This document shows, in pieces, positions 1 through 7,083 of a DNA stretch of 41,192 nucleotides. Positions within the stretch are counted from its first letter, which is position 1. Each line of letters begins with the position of its first letter. This stretch comes from Candidatus Nomurabacteria bacterium (GTDB lineage Bacteria; Patescibacteriota; Minisyncoccia; Phycocordibacterales; UBA5272). The notes under the pieces were generated by a model. The model made no database searches. It was given only the letters and a program-made list of their open reading frames with translations, and was not told where the DNA came from. The stretch is taken from positions 472,942-514,133 of the forward strand of contig JAQBRF010000004.1 of the NCBI GenBank assembly GCA_028286645.1. The letters run 5' to 3'. Position numbers and translations under genes: made by a program.

Positions 1-757
1 ACTTTACTAATTCATCCAAGATTTTTAGATTTTTCTTTCCGCCTTTTTGCAAATTCTTTAAGGCTAACTCCTTTCTCTTCTCTCTATTTTTCGCGTCCGC
101 CATAAATGGAATTATATGAGGATACTGAAGCGTAACGATATATCTTCCGTCTGTATGCTGTGGTAGGGATTCAATAAATCTTTCTGATAATCCCGCCAAT
201 TCTTCTTTAGTGCCCAAAATATAATCCTGGTGATCAGTAATATTCTTTCGGAAATCTAGCGATAGCTTCGAAAGCTTTTTTAATAATTGCTTTAATCTAT
301 TTTGCTTTGCCTTTGGCAATGCAAATCCCATCCGTCTATATTCTCGAAGTGTTTCTTCTAGAAGTTTAATATCTTCCTTTCTCAAGCTTTTCTTCTCTTT
401 TTTAAAGTTTCCTTCGTAATAATCTGCGACAGCATCGAATAGCCCCTTATCGTACTCTATATCAACCAACTTTTGTGAAGATTCTATAGCGACTGTGTTT
501 GCTGCTTCTCTGATTTCTTTTGATGGAGAAAAGTCGGAAAATATTGCGAGCTTTGAAAAGAAACTTTCAAATTTATCATCGCATCTTTCAAGCGCATATA
601 ATGTATTTAAATATGTTCGATCGTCTTTCTTTATAGATTTAATTTCCGCATAGGCTTTTTTCTTATGTTCAATATACTCCACCGCTATCTTTTTCATCTG
701 AGCAGGGGTCATTTTCACCCATTTAAAATCTTTTTCTGTAAGTGGAATGGTTTTCAT
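1..757 (-). CDS. M3-family oligopeptidase, N-terminal part (runs off the left edge)
   Basis: The minus frame is open from the ATG at 757 to the window edge, giving about 252 residues. The sequence is helical and charged. A stretch reading RLKQLLKKLSKLSLDF, followed by a segment on either side of DYILGTKEELAGL, resembles the region ahead of the catalytic domain in oligopeptidase A, Dcp and thimet oligopeptidases. These are zinc peptidases that degrade short cytosolic peptides. The HExxH site would lie beyond the window, so activity cannot be judged. A box TGC-TAGAAT (766-771) sits 8 nt before the ATG, so the mRNA is probably leaderless. Another M3-like peptidase subfamily is possible. Confidence 0.75.
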   Translation of the reverse strand, partial: MKTIPLTEKDFKWVKMTPAQMKKIAVEYIEHKKKAYAEIKSIKKDDRTYLNTLYALERCDDKFESFFSKLAIFSDFSPSKEIREAANTVAIESSQKLVDIEYDKGLFDAVADYYEGNFKKEKKSLRKEDIKLLEETLREYRRMGFALPKAKQNRLKQLLKKLSKLSLDFRKNITDHQDYILGTKEELAGLSERFIESLPQHTDGRYIVTLQYPHIIPFMADAKNREKRKELALKNLQKGGKKNLKILDELVK

Positions 758-781
758 ATTAACTTATTCTAGCACACTCGC

Positions 782-870
782 ATGGCTATGCTTGGTACGC
801 CCTCCCTCAGTGGTCGGTTGCACATTCGCATCGGTATGCTCAGTACCTCCTCACCTTCGTTCCTCGGCAT
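782..870. repeat. GC-rich imperfect-palindrome stretch upstream of the M3 gene
   Basis: This stretch holds short inverted repeats such as GGTA/TACC around CTGAGCA, and a repeated ACTGAG word. It is GC-rich compared with its flanks. It resembles, in style only, the GTGAG/CGAG-rich palindromic elements next to rodA and after the tRNAs. The open frame across it looks accidental. Confidence 0.3.
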
Positions 871-911
871 AAAAAATAAAAGAGTGGAGCGACCTTCACA
901 GGTGGCTCCAC
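871..911 (-). terminator. Rho-independent terminator of the 20-aa peptide gene
   Basis: On the minus strand a 7-bp stem GTGGAGC/GCTCCAC (905-911 with 884-890) is followed by a T-rich run (871-883). It lies 24 nt after the stop of the 20-residue ORF. A second small hairpin, GAGCTGG/CCAGCTC, lies between them. Confidence 0.75.
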
Positions 912-934
912 TTCGAGCTGGCGGACCAGCTCGT

Positions 935-997
935 CTACTTCTTCTTCGCGGCTTTCTTCGCTGCGCCGAACTGCTTAGCTTGATTCTTCGCTGCCAT
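935..997 (-). CDS. 20-residue Lys/Ala-rich basic microprotein
   Basis: The ORF encodes MAAKNQAKQFGAAKKAAKKK and ends at TAG. Its Shine-Dalgarno sequence, AAAGGAG, lies 7 nt before the ATG, which is near ideal. A structured leader precedes it and a hairpin terminator follows, so it has the form of a complete monocistronic unit. There is no signal peptide or membrane segment. Seven Lys, no acidic residues and an AKKAAKKK tail suggest nucleic-acid or ribosome binding, which is an inference from composition only. It is not a tmRNA tag, because no tRNA-like ends surround it and the peptide lacks an ALAA-like end. I know of no named family. Confidence 0.65.
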   Translation of the reverse strand: MAAKNQAKQFGAAKKAAKKK

Positions 998-1132
998 TTT
1001 AAGTCTCCTTTAAGGTCAACCTAGGCATGCTCTCGTGCTTGGTTACTTCCGCACTCCCATCAAGGGCTTTCGAACGTTGGGTACTCCGTCTCTACCATCG
1101 TTCTCCTGGGACATTCCCAGAAAACCCAGTGT
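998..1132 (-). promoter_or_regulatory. Structured 5' leader of the microprotein mRNA
   Basis: About 135 nt separate the presumed start of transcription from the ATG. It can fold into several hairpins: TTCTGGG/CCCAG..GAA enclosed by TGGGT/ACCCA, a CCC/GGG hairpin, and GTGC/GCAC with a 12-nt loop beginning GGAAG. A leader this long and foldable for a 20-codon ORF suggests cis-regulation or a dual-function RNA. I matched it to no known riboswitch, SRP RNA, RNase P RNA or 6S RNA. Confidence 0.35.
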
Positions 1133-1133
1133 G

Positions 1134-1169
1134 GTGATAATAGTGTACCACCAAACAACATCGTCAACA
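1134..1169 (-). promoter_or_regulatory. Probable promoter of the 20-aa peptide unit
   Basis: On the minus strand TTGACG is followed 19 nt later by TATTAT. The spacer is a little long, but the -35 hexamer is a 5/6 match. It lies just after the 48-codon ORF and before the structured leader. Confidence 0.4.
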
Positions 1170-1177
1170 TACTTTAT

Positions 1178-1324
1178 TCACAAATAAAAAACCGCCTCCT
1201 TTCGGGACGGACTCACAAATACATTTTGCTTTTTGAAACAGACCCGAACGATCCGAGGACGTCTGCGGCGGTCCCACCAAATCTTGATATTCGGATCGGT
1301 TGTAATCGGAACGTAAATTGGCAC
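1178..1324 (-). CDS. Candidate 48-residue Arg-rich microprotein (GTG start)
   Basis: A GTG codon at 1324 lies 7 nt after a strong Shine-Dalgarno sequence, GGAG within AAAGGAGAG. The frame stays open for 48 residues to TGA. The product begins VPIYVPITTDP, has a WWDRRRRPR cluster near residues 16-24, and is basic overall. TTGCGG and TTTAAT with a 17-nt spacer (1396-1401 and 1373-1378) could be its promoter. Its last codons run into a terminator-like hairpin, which is odd and lowers confidence. Other minus-strand frames here lack a ribosome binding site at their starts. No family recognised. Confidence 0.42.
   Translation of the reverse strand: MPIYVPITTDPNIKIWWDRRRRPRIVRVCFKKQNVFVSPSRKEAVFYL
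1185..1210 (-). terminator. Terminator-like hairpin overlapping the end of the 48-codon ORF
   Basis: On the minus strand a GC-rich hairpin with loop CGAAA is followed by TTTTTT. The stem is imperfect (CCGTCC against GGAGGCGG). It would end the transcript of the preceding microprotein ORF while overlapping its coding sequence. Confidence 0.5.
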
Positions 1325-1404
1325 TTTTTCTCTCCTTTCCCGAAGATGCCATTAATATTACTGAGGACTTTGATTAAACCACATTTTATAAAATCCCGCA
1401 AGTA

Positions 1405-1875
1405 TTATATTCCTAGAATTTTATATACCCCTATTCCAAAAGCAATTGTTACATTTAATGATTCTTTCGTTCCGAGCATCGGGATTTCGGCAACCACATC
1501 ACTTAGTTCTATTATTTCTTTTTGTATGCCTTCTACTTCTCCCCCAATTACAAAAGCAATATTTTCTTTATTCTTTATATTAACTTTTTTATAATCAATT
1601 GATCTTTCATCTTGTTCCAAAGAAATAATATAAAAGTCTTTCTTTCGTAATTCTTGAATCATAAATCTTGAATCTTCATGATATTCCCAGTTAATCGTTT
1701 CTTCGGCCCCTAGCGCCACTTTTGCAAAATCGCTTCGCTTGTTCCCTTTTTTATCTAATGGAGTCGGCGTCGTGCCACAAAGATAAATCTTTTCAATTCC
1801 TGCGGCGTTTGCTGTACGGAATATCGAACCTACATTATGTACCGAACGAAGATTATCAAGTACTGCAACTTTCAT
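1405..1875 (-). CDS. SpoU/TrmH-family RNA 2'-O-methyltransferase
   Basis: The 156-residue protein is a compact SPOUT methyltransferase that moves a methyl group from S-adenosylmethionine to a ribose 2'-OH in tRNA or rRNA. Motif 1 is NVGSIFRTANAAG near residue 14. Motif 2 is VIGGEVEGI near 109. Motif 3 is IPMLGTKESLNVTIAF near 131. The three together make the knotted cofactor site. It has the catalytic domain only, without an N-terminal substrate domain, so the target base is unknown (TrmH and TrmL are the nearest concepts). TGC-TATTAT (1882-1887) lies 6 nt before the ATG, so the mRNA is probably leaderless. Confidence 0.9.
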   Translation of the reverse strand: MKVAVLDNLRSVHNVGSIFRTANAAGIEKIYLCGTTPTPLDKKGNKRSDFAKVALGAEETINWEYHEDSRFMIQELRKKDFYIISLEQDERSIDYKKVNIKNKENIAFVIGGEVEGIQKEIIELSDVVAEIPMLGTKESLNVTIAFGIGVYKILGI

Positions 1876-1894
1876 TTACATATAATAGCAGAGC

Positions 1895-2497
1895 CTACTT
1901 AATTTGGAATGAGTTTATAAATTGATCTATATCTGGACTATTTAAATACTGAGACGAGTAAGAAGATGAGACTACGTAGAGCCTCTCACCTGAAACAATA
2001 AACTTGCCTTTGGCATATGCTGGCCCTTTCTTATTAACACTCATTAAGAAGTTTAATGTATGATTTTTACCGCTATTAGAATAACTGGAAGAAATAAGAG
2101 TTCCATTCAAGCCTTGTAGATAACTCTGAAGGGCAGAATCAGCGAAATTTGATGGTATATCTACACGGGGCTTATAAACAATAGCAGTAACATTAAATTC
2201 AATAGAAGATGTTGCATCTCCATGTAGAGTTTGATATACATCGGATGAAATCTCCTCCTGAGCAGGCACTTCTTTTGAGAAGTGGGTAGGCTGTATAGGG
2301 AAGCTTGCTTTAAAGGTTTCAGTTTCCACAGTTACCCAAGATGTAGTAGCACTTTCTTCGGGTTGTTGTGTTTTATTATCTAAAGGTGCAGGAGTGATAA
2401 CAGATTTTCCTGTAACTAGATATTTTATAGAAACTCCAGCAGTGAGTAAAAAGAAGATGACAAGTAAAGTAAGAAGTATTCCCTTAAATATTTTCAT
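1895..2497 (-). CDS. Membrane-anchored extracytoplasmic protein, PsbP/DUF1795-like fold suspected
   Basis: The ATG at 2497 gives a 200-residue protein starting MKIFKGILL; a longer frame upstream lacks a good start. Residues 1-25 form an uncleaved signal anchor. A Pro/Thr/Ser linker follows, then a domain starting TFKASFPIQPTHF and ending near GERLYVVSSSYSSQ and FINSFQIK. That pattern (a short FP.xP start, a G-x-LY-V strand and a final F..SF strand) recalls PsbP-like or DUF1795 domains, but the match is by eye. It probably acts outside the membrane. Function unknown. A related C-terminal region may exist in the 3121-4659 protein. Confidence 0.65.
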   Translation of the reverse strand: MKIFKGILLTLLVIFFLLTAGVSIKYLVTGKSVITPAPLDNKTQQPEESATTSWVTVETETFKASFPIQPTHFSKEVPAQEEISSDVYQTLHGDATSSIEFNVTAIVYKPRVDIPSNFADSALQSYLQGLNGTLISSSYSNSGKNHTLNFLMSVNKKGPAYAKGKFIVSGERLYVVSSSYSSQYLNSPDIDQFINSFQIK

Positions 2498-2574
2498 TGG
2501 CGTTATGATTAGTTTATACACTCCTTGCAACTAAGCAAGCAGGTTGTTAGTCTCACGTTAAACTTAGCTATACA

Positions 2575-3093
2575 TTATGCTCCTGGCTGTTGCATTTTTA
2601 AATTCACTATATAATCCGATTTTCCTAGCGGGACACCCTGAGCGCGCAAGATATCATACGCAGTAACCACATGGAAAAGCAAATTTGGAATTGCTAGTTG
2701 TGAAACAATATCCTTTCCAAGAACGTATGCTCCGCCCATCCAGTAAAGGCTTATATGTCTATCATCAGCTCCTTCAAAATCTGCAACAGTAAGAGAATCA
2801 ATTATCTCTTTTGTTTTTTTAACTCGCTCTTGCAACTCAGCAAATGTCGTTTCCGTATCCTCCATTTTTATGTGTTCTTTTCCGGAAAGCAAAAATAAAT
2901 TTCTACGAGCGTCGTCCGTTGAAACTTGAATTTGTTTAGTGAAATTAAACATGTCCGGAGCTAATGATGCAGTTAAAAGAACCGATTCATCAATTCCTTT
3001 TTCCTCGGCATACGCACTTCCTTTATCTAATAAATTTGATAATGTAACAAGCGCATTTTTTGAAATGTTTAAAAGTAGTTCGTATTGGTTCAT
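2575..3093 (-). CDS. DUF1993 (DinB-like) family protein
   Basis: Starting at the ATG at 3093 the product has 172 residues. LAPDMFNFTKQIQ near residue 44, a TFAELQERVKKT segment, and the end LLFHVVTAYDILRAQGVPLGK are the landmarks of DUF1993, a four-helix family related to DinB metal-dependent proteins. No function is established for the family. The start is supported by TGC-TATACT (3102-3107) 8 nt upstream. No signal peptide is visible, so it is likely cytosolic. Confidence 0.85.
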   Translation of the reverse strand: MNQYELLLNISKNALVTLSNLLDKGSAYAEEKGIDESVLLTASLAPDMFNFTKQIQVSTDDARRNLFLLSGKEHIKMEDTETTFAELQERVKKTKEIIDSLTVADFEGADDRHISLYWMGGAYVLGKDIVSQLAIPNLLFHVVTAYDILRAQGVPLGKSDYIVNLKMQQPGA

Positions 3094-3120
3094 AGAAATA
3101 CAGTATAGCAAATCAATATT

Positions 3121-4659
3121 TTAATATTGATTTAATATGTATGCATTCTTTTCCGCTTGAACTGTTTGTCTTTGTTGTTCAGCGCTTACTGGAGTAGCGA
3201 CTGATGGGTCTGTGGCGACTATGGTATTTACTAATTGTAAGTATGAGCGGCTTCCGGTATCTCCACTTGTAATAATGAGGAAATTCTTTGCGCTTAATGG
3301 AACTATGACATCATCTCCCCACCTCGCAGCTCCCCAAAATATATGTAGTCCTCCCATCGTATTATAAGAAATATTCGCTGGGACAGTATTTGGATACTTT
3401 ACCTGTCCATCTCCTCCATTTGTTTGTAATAGAGTCTCCATCCACATATGAGTACTTACATTAAAGAAATATTCTATATCCATTCCAATTGGATTTGCCG
3501 ATCTTGTGGCTCCCAGTTCTGTGATAGTGCGTGAAGAAGATTGAAACTCCTGAATTATCACGCCTCCTTGAGCTGGATCGCGAATAGACAGTTGCTTAAC
3601 AATAGAACCATTTTGAAACAATCCGTCTTGAGTTTTGCTTTGTACCGCTTGTTCGGTCACTTCCCATGAACTCGGATACCAAAACGAAAATCCGAAATCT
3701 GAATCGGTGTATTTGCTCATGCCGGGAACAGAAACTTCCTGAGATTTATCCTTAACGGTCAGAACCCCTCTTGCTAATGCCGTAAAGTCACTTCCTGATC
3801 CAGTTGATACCTGAACAGTATAATCATCGCATGGATAAACAATGGATCCATTTGGAGGAATAATTTTTATAGACCATTTTCCATTAATTACTGGTATATT
3901 CTGATTTGAGTAAACATCCCCTTGTCCGCACTCTACGCTTAAACTGCTTACATCCAAACTAACTTTTGACAGCCCGTTCGCCGTACCGCTGATTATAGGA
4001 TACGCTGATGTTGTGTTAAGAGTCTTTGAATCTATTGTTGCAAATATTTTACTGTCTGTAACAATAATGGTTACTCTACTTAATTCAGTGTTTGGCATTG
4101 ATTGGCTAAGCACAGCTTTATACGTTCCAGGTTTCGAGTAAATATGTGTTTTGCTTTCCGACGGCCAAGTACCCTTAGGACCAGTTTCATATTTTTGTCC
4201 ATCTCCAAAGTCTAGCGTTCGGTCATTTGCCCCTGCATTTAAATTTGAAAATGTAACAGCAAGCGGAACAGAGCCGGAGGCAGGAGTTGCCATAAAGCCC
4301 CCATTTGGTGCATCTTCTCCAGAAAAATTTGGACCTGTAGCAGCGCCATCAATTGTTAAATATCCTTTAGCGCTAATTCCATAAGTATGATGAGCGTCTT
4401 TTGCTGTATAATCTCCTGTTGAAATAAACGTTTTTGCGTCTACGTCTCTTAGTAGCAACGGCGCTCCTATCTCACCATTAAAATATCCATTATTTAAATA
4501 AATCTGGTTATTCTCTACTGAGAAGGCTGTATTGATAGCATGACGGTTTCCTTCTGCTTGTGGAAGAACTATATGAGTATTGTAATATACGCCAATTCCC
4601 ACTAAAGCGATTATTATAACAACCCCTATAAGAATTTCTGATCTTGTAAGTTTTTTCAT
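3121..4659 (-). CDS. Signal-anchored PKD-domain surface protein, paralogue A
   Basis: The 512-residue protein has an N-terminal membrane anchor (about 8-26). A DKNYY-like region follows at 45-105, where a Val-Glu-Asn-Asn-Gln-Ile-Tyr start and AKDAHHTYG recall repeats of the type DKNxVYY. A PKD-like domain spans 120-200 (VPLAVTFSNL, DFGDG, IYSKPGTYKAVL). An Ig-like module at 203-303 has the signature ATIDSKTL, a Cys pair (244 and 277) and VINGKWSIKI. The 320-512 region starts DFGFSFWYPSSWEV, like PsbP/DUF1795-type domains. The protein is probably displayed outside the cell and may bind or scaffold. It directly follows its paralogue in one unit (23-nt gap). Confidence 0.75.
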   Translation of the reverse strand: MKKLTRSEILIGVVIIIALVGIGVYYNTHIVLPQAEGNRHAINTAFSVENNQIYLNNGYFNGEIGAPLLLRDVDAKTFISTGDYTAKDAHHTYGISAKGYLTIDGAATGPNFSGEDAPNGGFMATPASGSVPLAVTFSNLNAGANDRTLDFGDGQKYETGPKGTWPSESKTHIYSKPGTYKAVLSQSMPNTELSRVTIIVTDSKIFATIDSKTLNTTSAYPIISGTANGLSKVSLDVSSLSVECGQGDVYSNQNIPVINGKWSIKIIPPNGSIVYPCDDYTVQVSTGSGSDFTALARGVLTVKDKSQEVSVPGMSKYTDSDFGFSFWYPSSWEVTEQAVQSKTQDGLFQNGSIVKQLSIRDPAQGGVIIQEFQSSSRTITELGATRSANPIGMDIEYFFNVSTHMWMETLLQTNGGDGQVKYPNTVPANISYNTMGGLHIFWGAARWGDDVIVPLSAKNFLIITSGDTGSRSYLQLVNTIVATDPSVATPVSAEQQRQTVQAEKNAYILNQY

Positions 4660-4682
4660 ATTTTAAATTATTTATGCATACT

Positions 4683-5972
4683 CTATTTAATTATAAGTGT
4701 TCCTTTTGCCAAGGGTGTGATAGTAGCTCCCGATCCCGTCGAAATTCCGACAGTATAATCATTACAAGACGGCAAAACATAGTTATTAGGCGGAACAACT
4801 TTTATAGACCACTTGCCGTTTACTATGGGCACTTCCGTATTTACATAATAATCTCCTTGTCCGCATTTAACATCAAAGCTCCCGATACTGACTGTAACTT
4901 TTGAAAGACCGCCCGCGGTTCCCTTTAGGGTTGGATTACCGACTGATATTAAAGAAGACGAATCTATGGTAGCTGAAATATCTTGAACCGAGGAAATGTG
5001 AAGATTTCCTTTTACAAGGATAGAGTTTGTGCTCGGCGGAGACACAGATACTACATAATCGCCGTCCGGAAGGACATTGTACCAACCTGATGAACGGTCT
5101 TTTGCAATATTAAATGACCATTTTCCATTAACTACAGGCACCATGCCCGTTGCAGCGAGCACGCTTCCACCTTTAGCAGAAGAATAAAAACCAATACTGA
5201 CATTAATAGAAGAAAGTCCTTGAGCTGAACCTTTAATAGTAGGAGTCCCAGACTGCGCAGAAAGAGTGCTTGTATCTATTGTTGCAGAAACTTTTCCATT
5301 TCCGACTGTAATTGTAGTAGTATTACCTGCATTAATTTGTATAGTCCCAATAGTGGTACGACCTCCTGTTTTTACATTAAATCCTCCATCAAGCTTAGCT
5401 TCATAAACGCCCGAAGAAGAATATGTGTGCTCTATTATACAAACAGCATCATTATTACAATAATTACTGTCTAATCCTGGGCCATTTTGCTCTGAAGGAG
5501 ATTGGCTAAATTCATGACCTGATCCATCACCAAAATCTATATACCCATCATTTCCCACCACTTCAGGCGGTATGGTAAAAGTAACCTTGAAAGGAGCAAG
5601 TCCTGAAGTGGGAATTGCGGAAAATTTATTTTCAATTGCGTTATCTGATGAATCCATATAATGAGTACTCACGCCATCAATTTCAAGGTAACCTTTCGCA
5701 TCCGTTCCGTATGTATGATTTGCATCTTTAGCGGAAAATTTTCCTGTAGAAATAAATGTTTTTAAATCTGCTTCTTGAAGGACTGTGCGAGCACCTTCTT
5801 TGGGACCCAAAATATACACATGATTATTATCAGTAGCAAAAAGTTCATTTATTTTTTGGAAGCCAGTATTTACAGAAGAACTAGATTTTTCTTTAAAATA
5901 TGCCGTCCCGCCTATAATAGCCAACACAATAACTATAATCCCCGCTAATATGGGCCCCTTTAGTTTTTTCAT
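4683..5972 (-). CDS. Signal-anchored PKD-domain surface protein, paralogue B
   Basis: The 429-residue protein begins MKKLKGPIL with a membrane segment at about 8-25. It has a DKNYY-like region (45-100, AKDANHTYGTDAKGYL), a PKD-like domain (118-212, DFGDGSG, HTYSSSGVYEAKL) and two Ig-like modules (228-327 and 332-429). The modules share ATIDxSxL, a GTAxGL-type turn and VNGKWSxxI with each other and with paralogue A. The last module shares the CGQGD motif with paralogue A but not its C-terminal domain. The pair is a tandem duplication with domain gain or loss. Likely an exported envelope protein. Ligand unknown. Confidence 0.75.
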   Translation of the reverse strand: MKKLKGPILAGIIVIVLAIIGGTAYFKEKSSSSVNTGFQKINELFATDNNHVYILGPKEGARTVLQEADLKTFISTGKFSAKDANHTYGTDAKGYLEIDGVSTHYMDSSDNAIENKFSAIPTSGLAPFKVTFTIPPEVVGNDGYIDFGDGSGHEFSQSPSEQNGPGLDSNYCNNDAVCIIEHTYSSSGVYEAKLDGGFNVKTGGRTTIGTIQINAGNTTTITVGNGKVSATIDTSTLSAQSGTPTIKGSAQGLSSINVSIGFYSSAKGGSVLAATGMVPVVNGKWSFNIAKDRSSGWYNVLPDGDYVVSVSPPSTNSILVKGNLHISSVQDISATIDSSSLISVGNPTLKGTAGGLSKVTVSIGSFDVKCGQGDYYVNTEVPIVNGKWSIKVVPPNNYVLPSCNDYTVGISTGSGATITPLAKGTLIIK

Positions 5973-6063
5973 AATATATTAAGTTTAATATACACACTCT
6001 AGCGCTGTTTACACCAAATGTAAACAAAGTTGTCAACTTGCCTATTAGGTTACTCTACTAAGT

Positions 6064-6999
6064 TTAGAAAACTTTATTTTTTTCACCTGAATATCTTACA
6101 CAATTCTTACCAGCGCTTTTTGCGATATACATGGAAGCATCAGCATTTTTCTTTAAAATCTTAGATGTTTTGCCATCTTTTGGGAAAATAGATACCCCCA
6201 TGCTAGAAGTCACCTTTATTTTTGCATTGCTTATATTAAAAACTGGCTTTAAAATATCCATCAGCTTTTTAACTACAACCTTTACACTTTTTATTTTTTT
6301 AATATTATCTATTAAAATAATAAACTCATCTCCTCCCATTCTGCATAATAGATCTCCTTTTCTCAAAACTTTACTTAACCTTTCTGCCACTTCTTTAAGT
6401 AAGATGTCCCCCGAGTCATGCCCCAATGTATCATTAACCTTTTTAAAATCATCCAAATCTAAATATAAAAGAGAAAACATTTCATCGTGCTTTTTAGCAT
6501 AATTTAATTTTAAGGTAAGACGCTCTTCAAATAGCCTGCGATTTGGTAATCCAGTTAAAATATCATGAAGTGACTGATACCGAATAGTGTCTTCCATCAT
6601 TTTTTGCTTGGAAATATCTTTTATTAACTTCGAAAGTCCGTGATATTTTCCTTGGTCGTCTTTTATCGCCCACATAACACCTGTCGCCCAAAACAAACTG
6701 CCATCTTTTCTTAGATGCTGTCTTTCGTCATCGGCCCGGCCTTTTAACTTAGCGGTTTTCATTTCAAGAGCCGGCATCTTACGGCGGCGATCCGCAGAAC
6801 TAAATATGATAGATACCGGTTTTCCTATTGCCTCTTCTGCTGAATAACCAAATATTTTTATGGCTCCCTCGTTCCAGGAAATGATCTTTCCTTTTTTATC
6901 CATCATTAAAACTCCATAATCTTCTAAGCTGTCGATTAAATACCTATAGTCGTGCGGACTATCTGCAGGAAGAGCTTTTTTAGTTGTTTTTGATTTCAT
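6064..6999 (-). CDS. PAS-GGDEF diguanylate cyclase
   Basis: The 311-residue protein has a PAS domain at about 16-130 (GKIISWNEGAIKIFGYSAEEAIG). A GGDEF domain follows at 140-305, with LTGLPNRRLFEERL, DLDDFKKVNDTLGHDSGD and the active-site GGDEF at 222-226. The allosteric I-site RxxD is RKGD at 213-216, so product inhibition is expected. It should make cyclic di-GMP from two GTP. No membrane segment is visible, so it senses a cytosolic signal through PAS. TGC-TATAAT (about 33 nt upstream) may be its promoter. No EAL, HD-GYP or PilZ partner is seen in the window. Confidence 0.92.
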   Translation of the reverse strand: MKSKTTKKALPADSPHDYRYLIDSLEDYGVLMMDKKGKIISWNEGAIKIFGYSAEEAIGKPVSIIFSSADRRRKMPALEMKTAKLKGRADDERQHLRKDGSLFWATGVMWAIKDDQGKYHGLSKLIKDISKQKMMEDTIRYQSLHDILTGLPNRRLFEERLTLKLNYAKKHDEMFSLLYLDLDDFKKVNDTLGHDSGDILLKEVAERLSKVLRKGDLLCRMGGDEFIILIDNIKKIKSVKVVVKKLMDILKPVFNISNAKIKVTSSMGVSIFPKDGKTSKILKKNADASMYIAKSAGKNCVRYSGEKNKVF

Positions 7000-7083
7000 C
7001 TTTACCTGAATAGAGTTAGCCTATGTATGTATATTATAGCAGGTAAAAACATACTGTTTTGAGGGTAATTGCTAAGTACCATT

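Noticed and set aside
782-1024. 80-codon plus-strand ORF
   Set aside because: It runs antisense across the terminator and the 20-codon microprotein gene, whose ribosome site and terminator fit the minus strand. No ribosome site on plus.
871-1169. tmRNA gene
   Set aside because: A short ORF inside a structured RNA suggested tmRNA, but there are no tRNA-like ends, no GTTCGA T-arm and the peptide has no ALAA-like tail.
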